From Patescibacteria group bacterium UBA6263 (GTDB taxonomy: Bacteria; Patescibacteriota; Gracilibacteria; Absconditabacterales; Absconditicoccaceae), in contig DJVF01000026.1 in the NCBI GenBank assembly GCA_002441085.1, positions 27,492 through 59,419 on the forward strand: a stretch of 31,928 bases of DNA. Direction: 5' to 3'. The notes under the pieces were generated by a model. The model did no database searches. It was given only the letters and a program-made list of their open reading frames with translations, and was not told where the DNA came from. How positions within the stretch are numbered: the stretch's first letter is position 1; the number at the start of each line of letters is the position of its first letter. This document shows positions 16,724 to 26,885 of this stretch, in pieces. Made by a program: the position numbers and the translations under genes.

Positions 16724-17410
16724 TTACTTTATGTTGGCTTGAATGCCGACCTCTACATCAACAATACTGCTGATTACTTTTTCTTTGGCAGTATTCATTG
16801 CGATGATTTTGGAATCGATATCATCAAACTGTGATTGAAATTCTGCATCAATTGCGTTAAGCTGATTTGATGTCTGAACTGATGTCTGCCTCAATTCTTC
16901 GATTTGTTTTTGAAGTTTTTCCATTTGCAAATCGATAGATGCGAGTTCATTGGATAAGGATTGTCTTTTGTTCGTCTTTTCAGTCATCAGGCTTTCTTTT
17001 TTCTTTGTACCTTCAGCGATAGTAGACGAAGCAGCAGTCTCTACAAGTGTTTTGTATTGTCTAGCACTTTCCAATAAAAATGCGGCAGACAAATTAGCAT
17101 TCATTTTTTTCGCAATACGAAATATCATTTGATATTCCATGGGAGAAGGATTCTGGTTACTCTCAAAAAGAGATTCCAAGAATTCCAGGAAGTCAAAACC
17201 TTGTTGATTGTTAGCTTCAATTAATTTTTGGAGCCTGTCAACAAAATCATCAACCAAGGCAGATGTACCTGGTTTGGGAGTAGAATAAACAGGAATAATT
17301 GGCTGATTGCCACCAACTCCAGGAGCTACAGGAACATTAGTTTTTGTATCCTGCTGATTTGAGGAAGGTCCATCTTCCCTGTAAATCAATTTTTTGAAAA
17401 AGTTACTCAT
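16724..17410 (-). CDS. Soluble coiled-coil protein, 228 residues, unknown
   Basis: I do not recognise the family. Residues 1-55 are a flexible Pro/Gly/Gln-rich tail (PVAPGVGGNQPIIPVYSTPK). Residues 55-120 are helical (DDFVDRLQKLIEANNQQGF). Residues about 125-215 form a coiled coil (NELASIDLQMEKLQKQIEEL). There is no membrane segment. It is 27 bases upstream of the membrane coiled-coil gene, with the same TTAAAACAAAAT-type leader before its ATG, so the pair is probably made together and may interact through their coils (inference). No UGA among 8 glycines. Confidence 0.75.
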   Translation of the reverse strand: MSNFFKKLIYREDGPSSNQQDTKTNVPVAPGVGGNQPIIPVYSTPKPGTSALVDDFVDRLQKLIEANNQQGFDFLEFLESLFESNQNPSPMEYQMIFRIAKKMNANLSAAFLLESARQYKTLVETAASSTIAEGTKKKESLMTEKTNKRQSLSNELASIDLQMEKLQKQIEELRQTSVQTSNQLNAIDAEFQSQFDDIDSKIIAMNTAKEKVISSIVDVEVGIQANIK

Positions 17411-17441
17411 AAAATTTTGTTTTAATGATTATTAGATTAAT

Positions 17442-17666
17442 TTATTTTCCTTTCAATTCTCGTCTTAGGAGTTTATTATATTTATAGATGATTAAGAGTC
17501 TGACATATTTTATAAACAGACCAATTATTCTACCTATAACTATATAACCATGTGGACGAGCAAGCAATACCAAAGGTAGGTTTGCTTCTTGTGGTGGGAA
17601 AATTAATTCCCTTTTCATCACATCCCCAATCAAGGGTCGAGATGATTTTTGAGTTTCTTCTGACAT
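17442..17666 (-). CDS. Small membrane-associated protein, first gene of the ABC locus
   Basis: 74 residues. A polar N-terminus (MSEETQKSSRPLIGDVMKRE) and a Pro-rich bend (FPPQEANLPLVLLARPHGY) lead to a hydrophobic segment (IVIGRIIGLFIKYVRLLIIY) and a basic tail (RRELKGK). No known domain. It is the most upstream gene of the minus-strand locus, 31 bases before the coiled-coil gene, and sits behind the likely promoter at 17822-17849. Leader TCTAACAAAAAACTC resembles that of the gene at 11176. Confidence 0.6.
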   Translation of the reverse strand: MSEETQKSSRPLIGDVMKRELIFPPQEANLPLVLLARPHGYIVIGRIIGLFIKYVRLLIIYKYNKLLRRELKGK

Positions 17667-17948
17667 CTTGGATTGAGTTTTTTGTTAGACAAATTTTTTT
17701 GTAAAAAAAAAGTCTGAATAATAACATGTATTATCATATAGATATCGTCTGTTAAAGATCAGCTTTCATTGGCATGACTAGGAAGCACAATTTGTTTAGT
17801 ACTTTTTTATCACACAATACTTTTATATAAATCTACAGATAAAAGTCAAGTCTATTTATAAGTAATAAAATTTAAAGTGTTGTATAAAATACTCAACAGT
17901 AAATAAGTCAATTATTACCTAATAATTAAAGATTTTTAAAAAGTTATT
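17667..17948. other. AT-rich upstream region of the ABC locus
   Basis: No gene is visible in this stretch. It holds the likely promoter at 17822-17849 and a weaker TTGACT near 17906-17911 on the minus strand, giving a long leader of about 150 bases before the first gene. I see no clear riboswitch fold. Confidence 0.5.
17822..17849 (-). promoter_or_regulatory. Likely promoter of the ABC locus
   Basis: On the minus strand TTGACT (17844-17849) and TATAAA (17822-17827) are separated by 16 bases, with the dyad ATCT-GT-AGAT inside the spacer. The layout matches the clpB and lipoprotein promoters. Confidence 0.55.
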
Positions 17949-18275
17949 GAGAGGAGCTAATCGACTAAGCAATCTTATTTATTTAAGATTACCGCGTCAT
18001 TTTATTCCTCGCGATGACAAGAAAAAATCCCGCATTGCGGGACTAACTTTGGTCGCCCAGAATATTTCGGGATTTGTTTCACTCAGATTACGGCTTGCCT
18101 GTCTGCAGATAGGCTGCAAAAAAACTGCGCCGGAATGACAGAAAAAATTAAATCGAATAAAAAAAACTATTAACCTAGATTCTTCACCTCGCAGTACTAC
18201 GATGTCAGAATGACAAGTAAACGTATAAAAACAAATAGTAGATTCCGGCTGCAATGAATAACGCCGGAATGACTA
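17949..18275. repeat. Cluster of degenerate palindromic repeats between the ABC locus and argS
   Basis: At least four elements lie here: gagaggagc...gatgac (17949-18018), a cccgcattgcggg hairpin (18029-18041) leading into ggtcgccc...gccggaatgac (about 18051-18139), gattcttcacctcg...cagaatgac (about 18179-18218) and gattccggctgc...cgccggaatgac (18241-18273). Short open frames across them are repeat DNA, not credible genes. The last element ends right at the argS stop codon. Confidence 0.75.
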
Positions 18276-20225
18276 CTACATCTTATCTATAAATTGCATT
18301 CAGATAAGATTCATTGCTTTTTTGAGAACTTGTACTGATTGATCGACTAGATAAAGTCTAGCATTTTTGACATCTTGGGGAGCTGAAAGTATTTTGATAT
18401 TTGCATAATATGAATTCAAAAGTTTGGAAAGATCAAGTAAATACCTACATATAATATGTGGCGCCAAATCTTTTTGTGATTGCAAAACGATTCAATCAAA
18501 TTCTGAAATTTTTTTGATAATGTCGAATTCGATTTCTTCTGTGAGGAGGGATCAAACCCCCCTATGTTCCCCCTTTATCAAGGGGGCATTAGTCAAGGAG
18601 GACATAGTTTGAGAGTCCAAAAGTTTATTTAGTCTGGCTCAAGTATATAGTACATAAGCTCAAGTTTCACCCTGCATATCTAGAGCTTCGCGGAGATCAA
18701 AAGTGATGTCTTTGGATATATCAGTCCTGATAAGGAAAAATCTAAATGATCAAATTGCAATTTTTTCTGAAACTTCATCCAGCCATGGATCCAAAGCTTC
18801 TGGATGTCTAGCTTTGGTCTCTCGATAAGCTTTTTGATGCAAGGTTTCCATCATCTCATCTATAGTTACTGTCCATCATTTGCGGGATGCAAAGGGTAAG
18901 CGTTTTTGAGATTTTTCTTCGTCGGTGAGTTTATATCAAGAATCAAGCAATGTCTGAGGAGTCAGATAGACTACTCAATACGGTAGATGTAGATATTGTT
19001 TGGTATCATTGGTATATCACAAAAGTTTGAGTGAGGATTTGACTACTTCTTGAGCTGCATTTTGTCTATTATCTATTACAGTGATAGAAATATCATAATT
19101 ACCAAAATGTCATTTCATTTTGTCATGATCTCCAGCATGAGTAGTATAAACTATTTTTCAATCTGGATCATGAGTGAAGACATCGTATTTGAAATCTTTG
19201 GTTAGATAACCGAGTTTCCACATAGCAAAAGCTATATCTTTGGCAACATATGTTGCTACTCAGTCAGATTTGATTAGAATCTGATATTGTTTTTCTTGAT
19301 TAATATATTCTGGAAGTGAAGATAAATCTATCACTCGACATCACGCAGCATCTCAATCCTCAATATATTGAATATATCATTTATCTCTAAGAAGATCCAT
19401 TGCTTGGGCAAAAAATTTGAGATGCAAGATATCTGTTTCTCGATTGACCACATCAAAATGAGCATTCATTCTTCGACAAGATTTGAACTGTTGGATAGTA
19501 CATTTTTGTACGTAATCTGTATGCACTTTGTTGATGGTAGGATCATCTCACTCCTCTATCTGAAGCAATAAATTAGAAAGATATTTTTTGAATTCTGGAT
19601 CTTCCTCTTTGCCCCTCATTTTGGCATATACTTCTCCGCAATAGTGATCAAATTTGAGATCTGATTCCCGAGGTATATCATAATACAAATGTCAGACTAA
19701 ATTATATCATACATTGACTCAGCTATCATCTCAGTAATCGAATCTATGTACATCATATCCGCAGTGAGAATATATTCTAGCAATAGAGTCTCAGATACAG
19801 ATATTTCTAGCCTGTCAGATATGAAGAGGCTTATTGGGATTGGCAGACATATATTCGACTATAGTTCTAATATTATTTCAATGCTTCAAATTTTCTTTAA
19901 TTGGTTGAGATATGACATCGTCAATGAATTTGGGTTTATTTATGTGGGCATTGAGATATGATCATAAATTTTGAAAAGATCAAAAATAATCAGACTCAAG
20001 TTTTTCGCTCAATTCTTTTGAAATATCGTTGGGTGATTTGGATAATTGTTTGGAAATTCTAAAGCATGGAAATGCTAGATCTCCAGGTATATTAGAAGGA
20101 GGGATTTCGATAAGATCCAAAATTTCTTCTGCTGGAAGTTTGAGATATGAAGAAAGTATGTATGCGAAATGTTGTCTGTAGATATTGATCATATCATGAT
20201 GAAAGAATTTAAAGTCTATTGTCAT
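18276..20225 (-). CDS. argS: Arginyl-tRNA synthetase (UGA=Gly)
   Basis: Charges tRNA-Arg with arginine. The 649 residues hold the N-terminal Add-1 domain, the class I motif SANPNKPLHIGQARN (HIGH-type) near residue 135, GDDSGVNVGYN, YVAKDIAFAMWKLGY, THAGDHD, a degenerate KMSKS region (PFASRKGWTVTIDEMM) and the C-terminal helical domain ending LKKAMNLIGMQFIDKM. UGA supplies many glycines. A repeat-derived insert (18541-18609) adds SSLTNAPLIKGEHRG near residues 539-561. The ATG used here (20223-20225) lies inside the repeat at 20221; an in-frame ATG 11 codons later (MINIYRQHFAYIL) is an alternative start. The stop is TAG. Confidence 0.92.
18541..18609 (-). repeat. Palindromic repeat inserted in frame within argS
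   Basis: The plus-strand core ccccctttatcaaggggg is a strong dyad, flanked by gaggaggg...cccccctatg and tcaaggagg. It is translated on the minus strand as SSLTNAPLIKGEHRGVGSLL. It resembles the cctcctttRtcaaRgagg dyads inside ackA and pflB. Confidence 0.75.
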
Positions 20226-20324
20226 TGCGAGCCTGCCTGTCGGCAGACAGGGAGTTTACGACGAAGCAATCTTATTTATTTTTATTTAAGATCGCCACTC
20301 CCGCCATTGCGGGATCGCGATGAC
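20221..20324. repeat. Palindromic repeat between argS and tyrS
   Basis: Ends gtcattgcgag and tcgcgatgac are inverted. Inside are gcctgcctgtcggcagacaggg, gacgaagcaatctt and cccgccattgcggg. The left end contains the candidate argS start codon. Confidence 0.8.
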
Positions 20325-20406
20325 TAGGTTTTTGAGTTTATATTTTTTTTTGCAATTATCAACTAAATCAATATCAACTAAGTGTTTTAAATCTTTATTA
20401 TAAAAA

Positions 20407-21693
20407 ATGACATTGCGTGAAGAGCGAGAAAATCGTGGACTAATAAACCAATTTAGCGATGAAAAACTTTTTGATCTGTATAACAAAGGATGAGAAAAAT
20501 TTTATATATGATTTGACCCATCTGCTGACAGTCTGCAGATATGAAATATGTTTGCTGTGATGGCTGCTATTCATCTAATGAAATATGGTAATAAATGTTA
20601 TTTTTTGGTATGAGGAGCGACAGGTATGATTTGAGATCCTAGCGGTAGAAGTGATGAAAGAAATTTTTTGACTGAAGAAAAACTCAGACACAATGAACAA
20701 TGCATTTACAATCAGCTTAAAACATTTTTGGAAAATATCAAAAAAAATTATGATATCGACTTTGATTATGAAATGGTAGATAACTACGACTTTTTCAAAT
20801 GAATGGAATATTTAAACTTTTTACGTGAAGTAGGAAAATATATAACTGTAAATTATATGATAGCCAAAGAATCTATCAAAAAAAGAATAACAGATCCTGA
20901 ACAATCTATCACGTATGCAGAGATGAGTTATATGCTGATTCAATGATTTGATTTTTTTACACTTTTCTCAAAACATGGTGTAAAACTACAACTGTGATGA
21001 TCTGATCAACGATGAAATGTGACTACAGGGATGGAACTTATATGAAAAAAGTTATGAGAAGAAGCATATTGCATGACTATACCTATTATTACTGATGCTA
21101 GTGGAGCAAAGTATGGCAAATCAGCAGGCAATGCAGTATGGGTAGATAAAGCTAAAAATAGTCCGTATTTTGTTTATCAATTTTTTATGAACGCTGAAGA
21201 TAGTTTGATATGAAAATTATTGAAAGTATTTTCACTCAAGTCTGTGGAAGAAATAGATGTTATAGTAGCAAAGCATACGGAAAATCCAGCTTTGAGATAC
21301 GGCCAAAAAGAACTAGCTAGATGGGTTGTAGAAGTACTATTTGGCAAAGATGCTGTCATGCAAGCTGAAAAAATAAGTGATATATTGTTTGGCGAGTGAG
21401 ATAGAATGAAGTTGATTGCTTGATTCGATAAAGATGATATAGATGCTTTACACGCTGAAACTGGGGGAATAGAACTGAAGTGATCGGAGATGAAAGTATT
21501 GGATATGTTTACCGAAGTAGGCTTAACTAGCTCCAATGGTGATGCAAAAAAGCTAATCCAATCAGGGTGATTATTTATCAATGAAGCAAAAGTAGATAAT
21601 CCCCAAATGATAGTTTCAAAAGATAATTTTGTGAATGGAGTATTACTACTTAGAAAGGGTAAGAAACAATTTAAAGTAGTTAAAATAGCATAA
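20407..21693 (+). CDS. tyrS: Tyrosyl-tRNA synthetase (UGA=Gly)
   Basis: Charges tRNA-Tyr with tyrosine. 428 residues, as usual for bacterial TyrRS. Motifs are YIGFDPSADSLQIGN (the HIGH-type site, both glycines UGA), LVGGATGMIGDPSGRS, YMLIQGFDFF, LQLCGSDQRGN (tRNA/Tyr binding), the KMSKS-type loop KYGKSAGNAVW near residue 235 and a C-terminal S4 RNA-binding domain (DAKKLIQSGGLFINEAKVDN). At least 15 glycines are UGA. It is divergent from argS, with the repeat between them. The stop is TAA. The start is the ATG just before LREERENRGLINQ. Confidence 0.95.
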
Positions 21694-21854
21694 TATTGAA
21701 AAAAATAGCATAAAGATGGAATAAAAATAGCACAAAATTGATAAAAAAACTTGCGTAAAAATCATCTAAAGATTGCTAAATTTTTCGTGATTTCAAACTA
21801 TTTTATGCACGAAGTGTTTTGTTATTTTATACAATTTTAAACAATGCTAATTTT

Positions 21855-21882
21855 TTGACAAATAAGGATTTTTGATTATAAT
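21855..21882 (+). promoter_or_regulatory. Promoter of the large secreted protein gene
   Basis: Consensus TTGACA (21855-21860) and TATAAT (21877-21882) are separated by 16 bases. This is the best match to a housekeeping sigma-factor promoter in the window. Confidence 0.7.
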
Positions 21883-21908
21883 TTATGCGTGTTTTATAAA
21901 GCATAAAT
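21881..21908 (+). promoter_or_regulatory. Dyad between promoter and start codon
   Basis: Arms atttatgc (21881-21888) and gcataaat (21901-21908) are exact inverted copies with a 12-base loop. It overlaps the expected transcription start, so it could be an operator or a 5' mRNA hairpin. Confidence 0.5.
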
Positions 21909-21912
21909 AAAA

Positions 21913-23496
21913 ATGAAAAAAAGAAATATAATAATTAGTAGTTTGTTGTATATATCTTTGAGCTGATTGATTAGCTTCTCTTTGGCTACTTTTAATCTAA
22001 ATTTTATATGAATCAATATACAATCTATTGAACAAAAAACATCTGATATAATATTTAGAGCGTCTGGTAATGATTTTATGGGTTCGGTCTTTTGGTTAAA
22101 TGCCAAGAGTATAGACTGATGAAAGACAATAAGTATAAGTGGTCAAACCGAAACAAAAATATGTTATAAACAAATAAAATGAATGTACTACAATTCTCAA
22201 AGAGGGAATAGACTACGACCACTAGATGAAGATACTTTGGAATATTTTAAAATATCTAGTAATACTTATAATGATTTGGATCTTACATGATGACTATATA
22301 CTAGCTGTTCTGGAGATGAATATGGGATGTATGGACAGATAATACATAGTGTAAATGGAGATACAATGCCTTATTACATGGTCGCTTGAACAAAATATAA
22401 TTGGAACAGCAATACAATTAGTGGAGAGTTTGCAAAAAGTTTCCAAAGATTCGATAACAAATTTCCTATATGATATATATATGATAATCGTGGATGATGA
22501 ATCTGATTTATATGAGGAAGTTGAGATGCTACTGCACATGCAATTCTTATTGATAAAATAAACTCTGGCTCATGAATAAATCAATTATTCGAATATCAAT
22601 GAACTAATAATAGTGAAATAAAATGAAAAGACTGAGGTATATCTATATTTACTACTAAATGAAATGCTATAAATACTCTGATGAATGCATGAGTACAAGG
22701 TACAATATGATTTTCGTTTTCTGCAAATACAATCGAAAACAAATCGATAATAGGTAATCTAGATAGAAGAACTATCATATTCAACACTCTAAATATCAAT
22801 CTTTCCAAACTATTGAATGAAGTAAGAAAAAATTCTGAAAGTCTTTGTAAGGATAAATATGTACCTCGAAGTCAGGTTAGTAATAATTTAAGTGGTAAAA
22901 ACGTATTTTGTATAGAAAATAGTAATATACTAATAAATGATAATACTCAACGAGATAATTTAAAAAATAAAGTCATAGTATTGAATAGTTGAAATATACA
23001 GATAGCTAGATGAATGACTGCTGGTCAATGACCTATAAGTATATTTATAGAAAAGTGAAATCTTTTGGTCTCAAATAATACTTGAAGCGCTATAAATTTT
23101 GATGCTAATGGCTATGCAACTACTGCAGCTTGAGTAAGTAAATGAATATATCTCAAATGAAATTTTATTGTAAATGGATTGATAATATGAGCAGACGCAA
23201 CTACTCGAATTCAAACAGGGTTTAAACATAAATTGTTTTTTAACTGAAAAGTAGCTAGTCTAAATACGCCGTCTTATCCTAGCCAAGGTAGATTGGACCA
23301 TGTAAAATCTCTTTTTGGCAATACTGGATACAATTCATGGATATGGCTTGGCAATACTTTTACATGGCAATGCAATCCTGTGACTGGAAGCTGAAGCGAT
23401 AATGGATTTACTCCTTGCAATGATCCAGCAGATAGAAATGCAATGTTGCCATTGATAATAATTGATGGTTATTATCCTAGCAGCCTAATAAAATAA
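21913..23496 (+). CDS. Large secreted protein of unknown function (UGA=Gly)
   Basis: 527 residues when UGA is Gly. An N-terminal signal segment (MKKRNIIISSLLYISLSGL) is followed by an extracellular part rich in Asn, Ser and Gly (GGGIGFIGGSGDATAHAIL; NNTGSAINFDANGY). Short hydrophobic beta-like runs in the C-terminal half (VIVLNSGNIQIARG, ISIFIEKGNLLVSN, YLKGNFIVNGLIIG) suggest a beta-solenoid or similar fold (inference). Several Cys could form disulfides. No known domain is recognised. It has a consensus promoter and ends at a bidirectional terminator shared with the PBP gene. A surface protein, adhesin or appendage part are all possible. Confidence 0.8.
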
Positions 23497-23576
23497 ATAA
23501 AATATTAAAATAAATCCAAAAAAGATTTTTCCGATGTTTTTATCTATAGGGGTTGTTTTGAAATTTCTATATGGTA

Positions 23577-23606
23577 AAAAAAAGAGAGACAACGTCTCTC
23601 TTTTTG
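23577..23606. terminator. Bidirectional terminator between the secreted protein and PBP genes
   Basis: A perfect 10-bp stem (aaagagagac / gtctctcttt) with a 3-base loop has A and T runs on its two sides, so it works for both converging genes. Confidence 0.85.
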
Positions 23607-23625
23607 TATTAATTTTGATAGGATA

Positions 23626-26600
23626 TTATTTTAGATAATTATTTAGGTCTATGTTTTGACTAAGTATATTTCAATAAGAATCTTTTACTTCCAATGAAAC
23701 GACTGATAATCAATCAATTTGGAATGAAGCAAAATTATTTTTGAATTCACTAATCACTTCTCAACTAGAATTGGTAAATTTTCATCATTGAATAGCTGAT
23801 AAAGCATCATCAAAAAGCAACATAACAGTATAAGTAGAATCCTCATTGAGCTTGACAACTGCCTTGTCTTCTACCAAAAAAGGCGCTTGCTTATCAATAG
23901 AAGATATATTTACTTGTATGGTTTGACTATTGGAAAATCATTCATTATCTATTGCTATAAGTTGCAAGCTATGTTTTCCATCTTTGATATCTTTGATATC
24001 TATAGATTTGATATCTGAAATCACTTTTCTTCAGGATGGATAATTAAAAGATCCTACCAAAGACTGATCGACTAATATATTTACTGTTTTGATATCTTTG
24101 GGACCATTTATATCAAATCGGATAGATCACTTGGGTGATATTTTAGCATCTGTCAAAGGCTTGACTATATTTACTTGAATATTCTCATCTTCTATAGCTG
24201 TCCTTCATGGACAGAATTCTTCCAAATTTTGTATAAAAATATTTTTGTAATTATAGACTACTTTTCATGAAAATGGGTTGTCTCAAGTAAGTTGAGTAGA
24301 TCACTTCCATCGATCTATTATATCTTGTAAGTCTGATTGATTTGGCATAAAAGTAAATGGAGTAATGACAAATCAATTTTGCACCTGTTCTATAGGTGTA
24401 TATGGACTAATTTTTCCATTACAAGATGAATCATATTGTATAGATAATGCTCACTCATCTGTCAGACTTGGCATATTTTTGATATATCATATAGTATTGA
24501 CGGTAAATTCTGATGGAGTAGATTCTCAAGCTAGTTTGCCTGATATTTTGGATATAGTAGCTGATGCAACTTCAAGTCTAGGCATTTCTTCGTTGCGAAT
24601 ATATCATTTAGCAAGCAATTCTCCTAAAAACTTTTTAGCTGGATCTGCATGTATTGTTCATCCATAAGCATTTCTATTCATAGGACTAGCATCTGCATTT
24701 CATGCCCAAAGTAACAATACTTTACTAGGAGTATATGCGGCCATCCATCAATCTCTAGGACGATTTCAAGAATCTGTTTTTACATTGGATGTTCATGTCT
24801 TGAGGGCATAAGCAAGTCATTTTACATTAAACTTATTTACCCACCCTGCCAATCTATTAGCTGGATCTGACAAAATATTTCGTAAAAGATAGACAATTCA
24901 TGGCTTGATCACTTCATCACGATATTTGATAGATTTTTGATATAGTATAGATCAATCTGAAGATTTTACTTCCAAGATAGGACTAATTTCTGCTGGCTTT
25001 CAAGCCATTGTAAGATGAGAATAAGCTGTAGCCAAATCCAACATACTAACCTCTGCAGCTCACAATGCTAAAGTATATCAATAAGAAATTTGAGGATTAA
25101 CTCATTTTAATCATAAATTATTCAAAAACGGGATAGCTACAGTCTCTCATCATAATCATAAAAACATTTTGGTAGCTGGTATATTTCTACTGTATCATAA
25201 GGCATGTTTGAGTGGCAACAATCATTCAAATTTGTCATCAGCATTATTTGGTTTGTCTGGTCATATTTGGAAAGGAATGTCATATATAGGAGTATCTAAT
25301 GTCAACGGAAGTTTTTCAAATCATAAAGCATATATAAATGGCTTGATTGATGATCCAGACTGTCTAGGTCTCCTAATCATATCATTTTGTCATTGTATTT
25401 TATCATTGAAATAATTTATAGATCATACATAAGCAAGTATATCTCAACTAAATGAATCTACATATATCAATGAACTATTATTAGCTCAATTGTTTTGTAT
25501 CGTCAAAACATTTTCTAATAAAGCATTTTCAGCTAATTGTTGAATTTGATAATCCAAAGTAGTGGTAACTACCAATCATCATTTAGTAACTACTTCTTTT
25601 CAATATTCTTGTTCCAATTGTTCTATTATCCATTGTACAAAATGAGGAGCTTTGATAGGGAAAGAACTTCTAGTAAATTGAAAATCTAGTCATTGTAAGA
25701 AAGCTGTTTTGAGATCTTCTTGTCATATATAACCGTCTTCAAACATTCTTGATAAAACAAGATCTTTTCTTCAATTTTTGTATTTTATGGTATACTCTTG
25801 TCAATTATAAAAAACAGTAAATGATCATAGTCAGTCTATAAACTTTAAAATAGAATTAGCATCTTTTCTATTTGAAAAATCTGTATTTGCAAATCATTGC
25901 TGAAATTTTGAAATTATTTCAGTTTTTAATGTATTTGGTATAATATCTCATGTAGTAGACTCTCCCGCAAACGACTGATCTAAAGAAACCTGATTGCCAT
26001 AAGCGTCCAAAACGTCCAATCTTCACATCAGCAAATCTTTGTTTTTGTGTGGATCATAAAAAGATGGTCACTTTGGCAATGATGCAAGTATTGAAGATTG
26101 TAAAACGTTTAAATCTTTTGCTGGGATTCAAAAATAGGTTTTGGAAGCAGACTGTATTCAATAAGCATTATTACCAAAAGAAATATAATTTAGGTATAAT
26201 TCTAAAGTTTTGTTTTTCATTTCTTTTTTGAGCTCAACCGAATTGAGTCTTCATTGTTCTTTACTTACTCGATTTTCTATAACTCAATTTAGCTTTTTGG
26301 TCAAGACCATTTCTTTTAATTTTCTTTGAACTTTCCTATCTTTTGTCAACAATAGATTCCTAACTAATTGCTGAGGAATCGTAGACGCTCACTGCATTCT
26401 ACTCGATGGGTTTAAGACTTTTTTGATTGCAGCTCTAAGTAATCACATAGGATCTAATCCACTATGTTCTCGATAACGCTGATCTTCTATAGCTACTATA
26501 GCATTTATCATATTTTGGTTAACCTCACTCAAGTCTATATATTCTCTATTTTCAGCAAAGACCTTGTATAGTTCTACTCAATTTCTATCTTGGATAATAG

Positions 26601-26850
26601 TAGATTGAGAAAAAACCATATTTTTTACTTGGCTGACATCTGGCAAATCTTTGTATATAAACATTTTGGCTAATATAAATCAAGTCAACAAAAAAACTCC
26701 CAAAAGAATAGCAGATATAGTTAAAATAGTTTTGATAGGCGGTAGTTTAAATTTATAACTTGATTTTTTGACTCTAGAGAATCAAAATGATTTTTTGGAA
26801 TTGGTATTTGAAGATCTAGGGATACTAGATATATTATAATTTTTCATCAT
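23626..26850 (-). CDS. Class A penicillin-binding protein, glycosyltransferase/transpeptidase (UGA=Gly)
   Basis: Polymerises and cross-links peptidoglycan. 1074 residues: a cytoplasmic tail, one membrane segment near residues 40-65 (TILTISAILLGVFLLTGFIL), a GT51 glycosyltransferase domain (AIVAIEDQRYREHSGLD, MQGASTIPQQLVRNLLL, ELYLNYISFGNNAYGIQSAS) and a transpeptidase domain with SxxK in SGSSIKP near residue 500, SxN (YSRNIPATK) and KTGTS, whose Gly is UGA (24793-24795). Beyond the catalytic part are about 220 residues of Ig-like modules (SIRFDINGPKDIKTVNILVD; TYTVMLLFDDALSAIQGGKF). It follows the LysM-CHAP gene on the same strand. Two start ATGs are in tandem. Named PBP1A-like; no subtype is claimed. 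Confidence 0.92.
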
Positions 26851-26885
26851 GGCTATCAAAGTTTTAATTAAAAAAATCATCTGTT

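Larger units (their letters stand above)
21694..21912. other. Intergenic region with short tandem similarity and a promoter
   Basis: Three imperfect copies of aaaaatagcataaa.attg overlap and follow the tyrS stop codon. The remainder is AT-rich and ends in the promoter at 21855-21882 and the dyad at 21881-21908. Confidence 0.5.

Noticed and set aside
15569..17410. Calling the two coiled-coil proteins PspA, TelA or XpaC
   Set aside because: Only general features (membrane segments, coiled coil) agree; no motif specific to these families could be seen.
11176..17666. Calling the UGA-free block a prophage
   Set aside because: There is no integrase, capsid, terminase, portal or lysis gene, and no attachment-site duplication around the block.
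17947..18254. Short open frames on both strands across the repeat cluster
   Set aside because: They consist of repeat palindromes read through by chance, with no leader, no conserved motif and overlapping frames on both strands.
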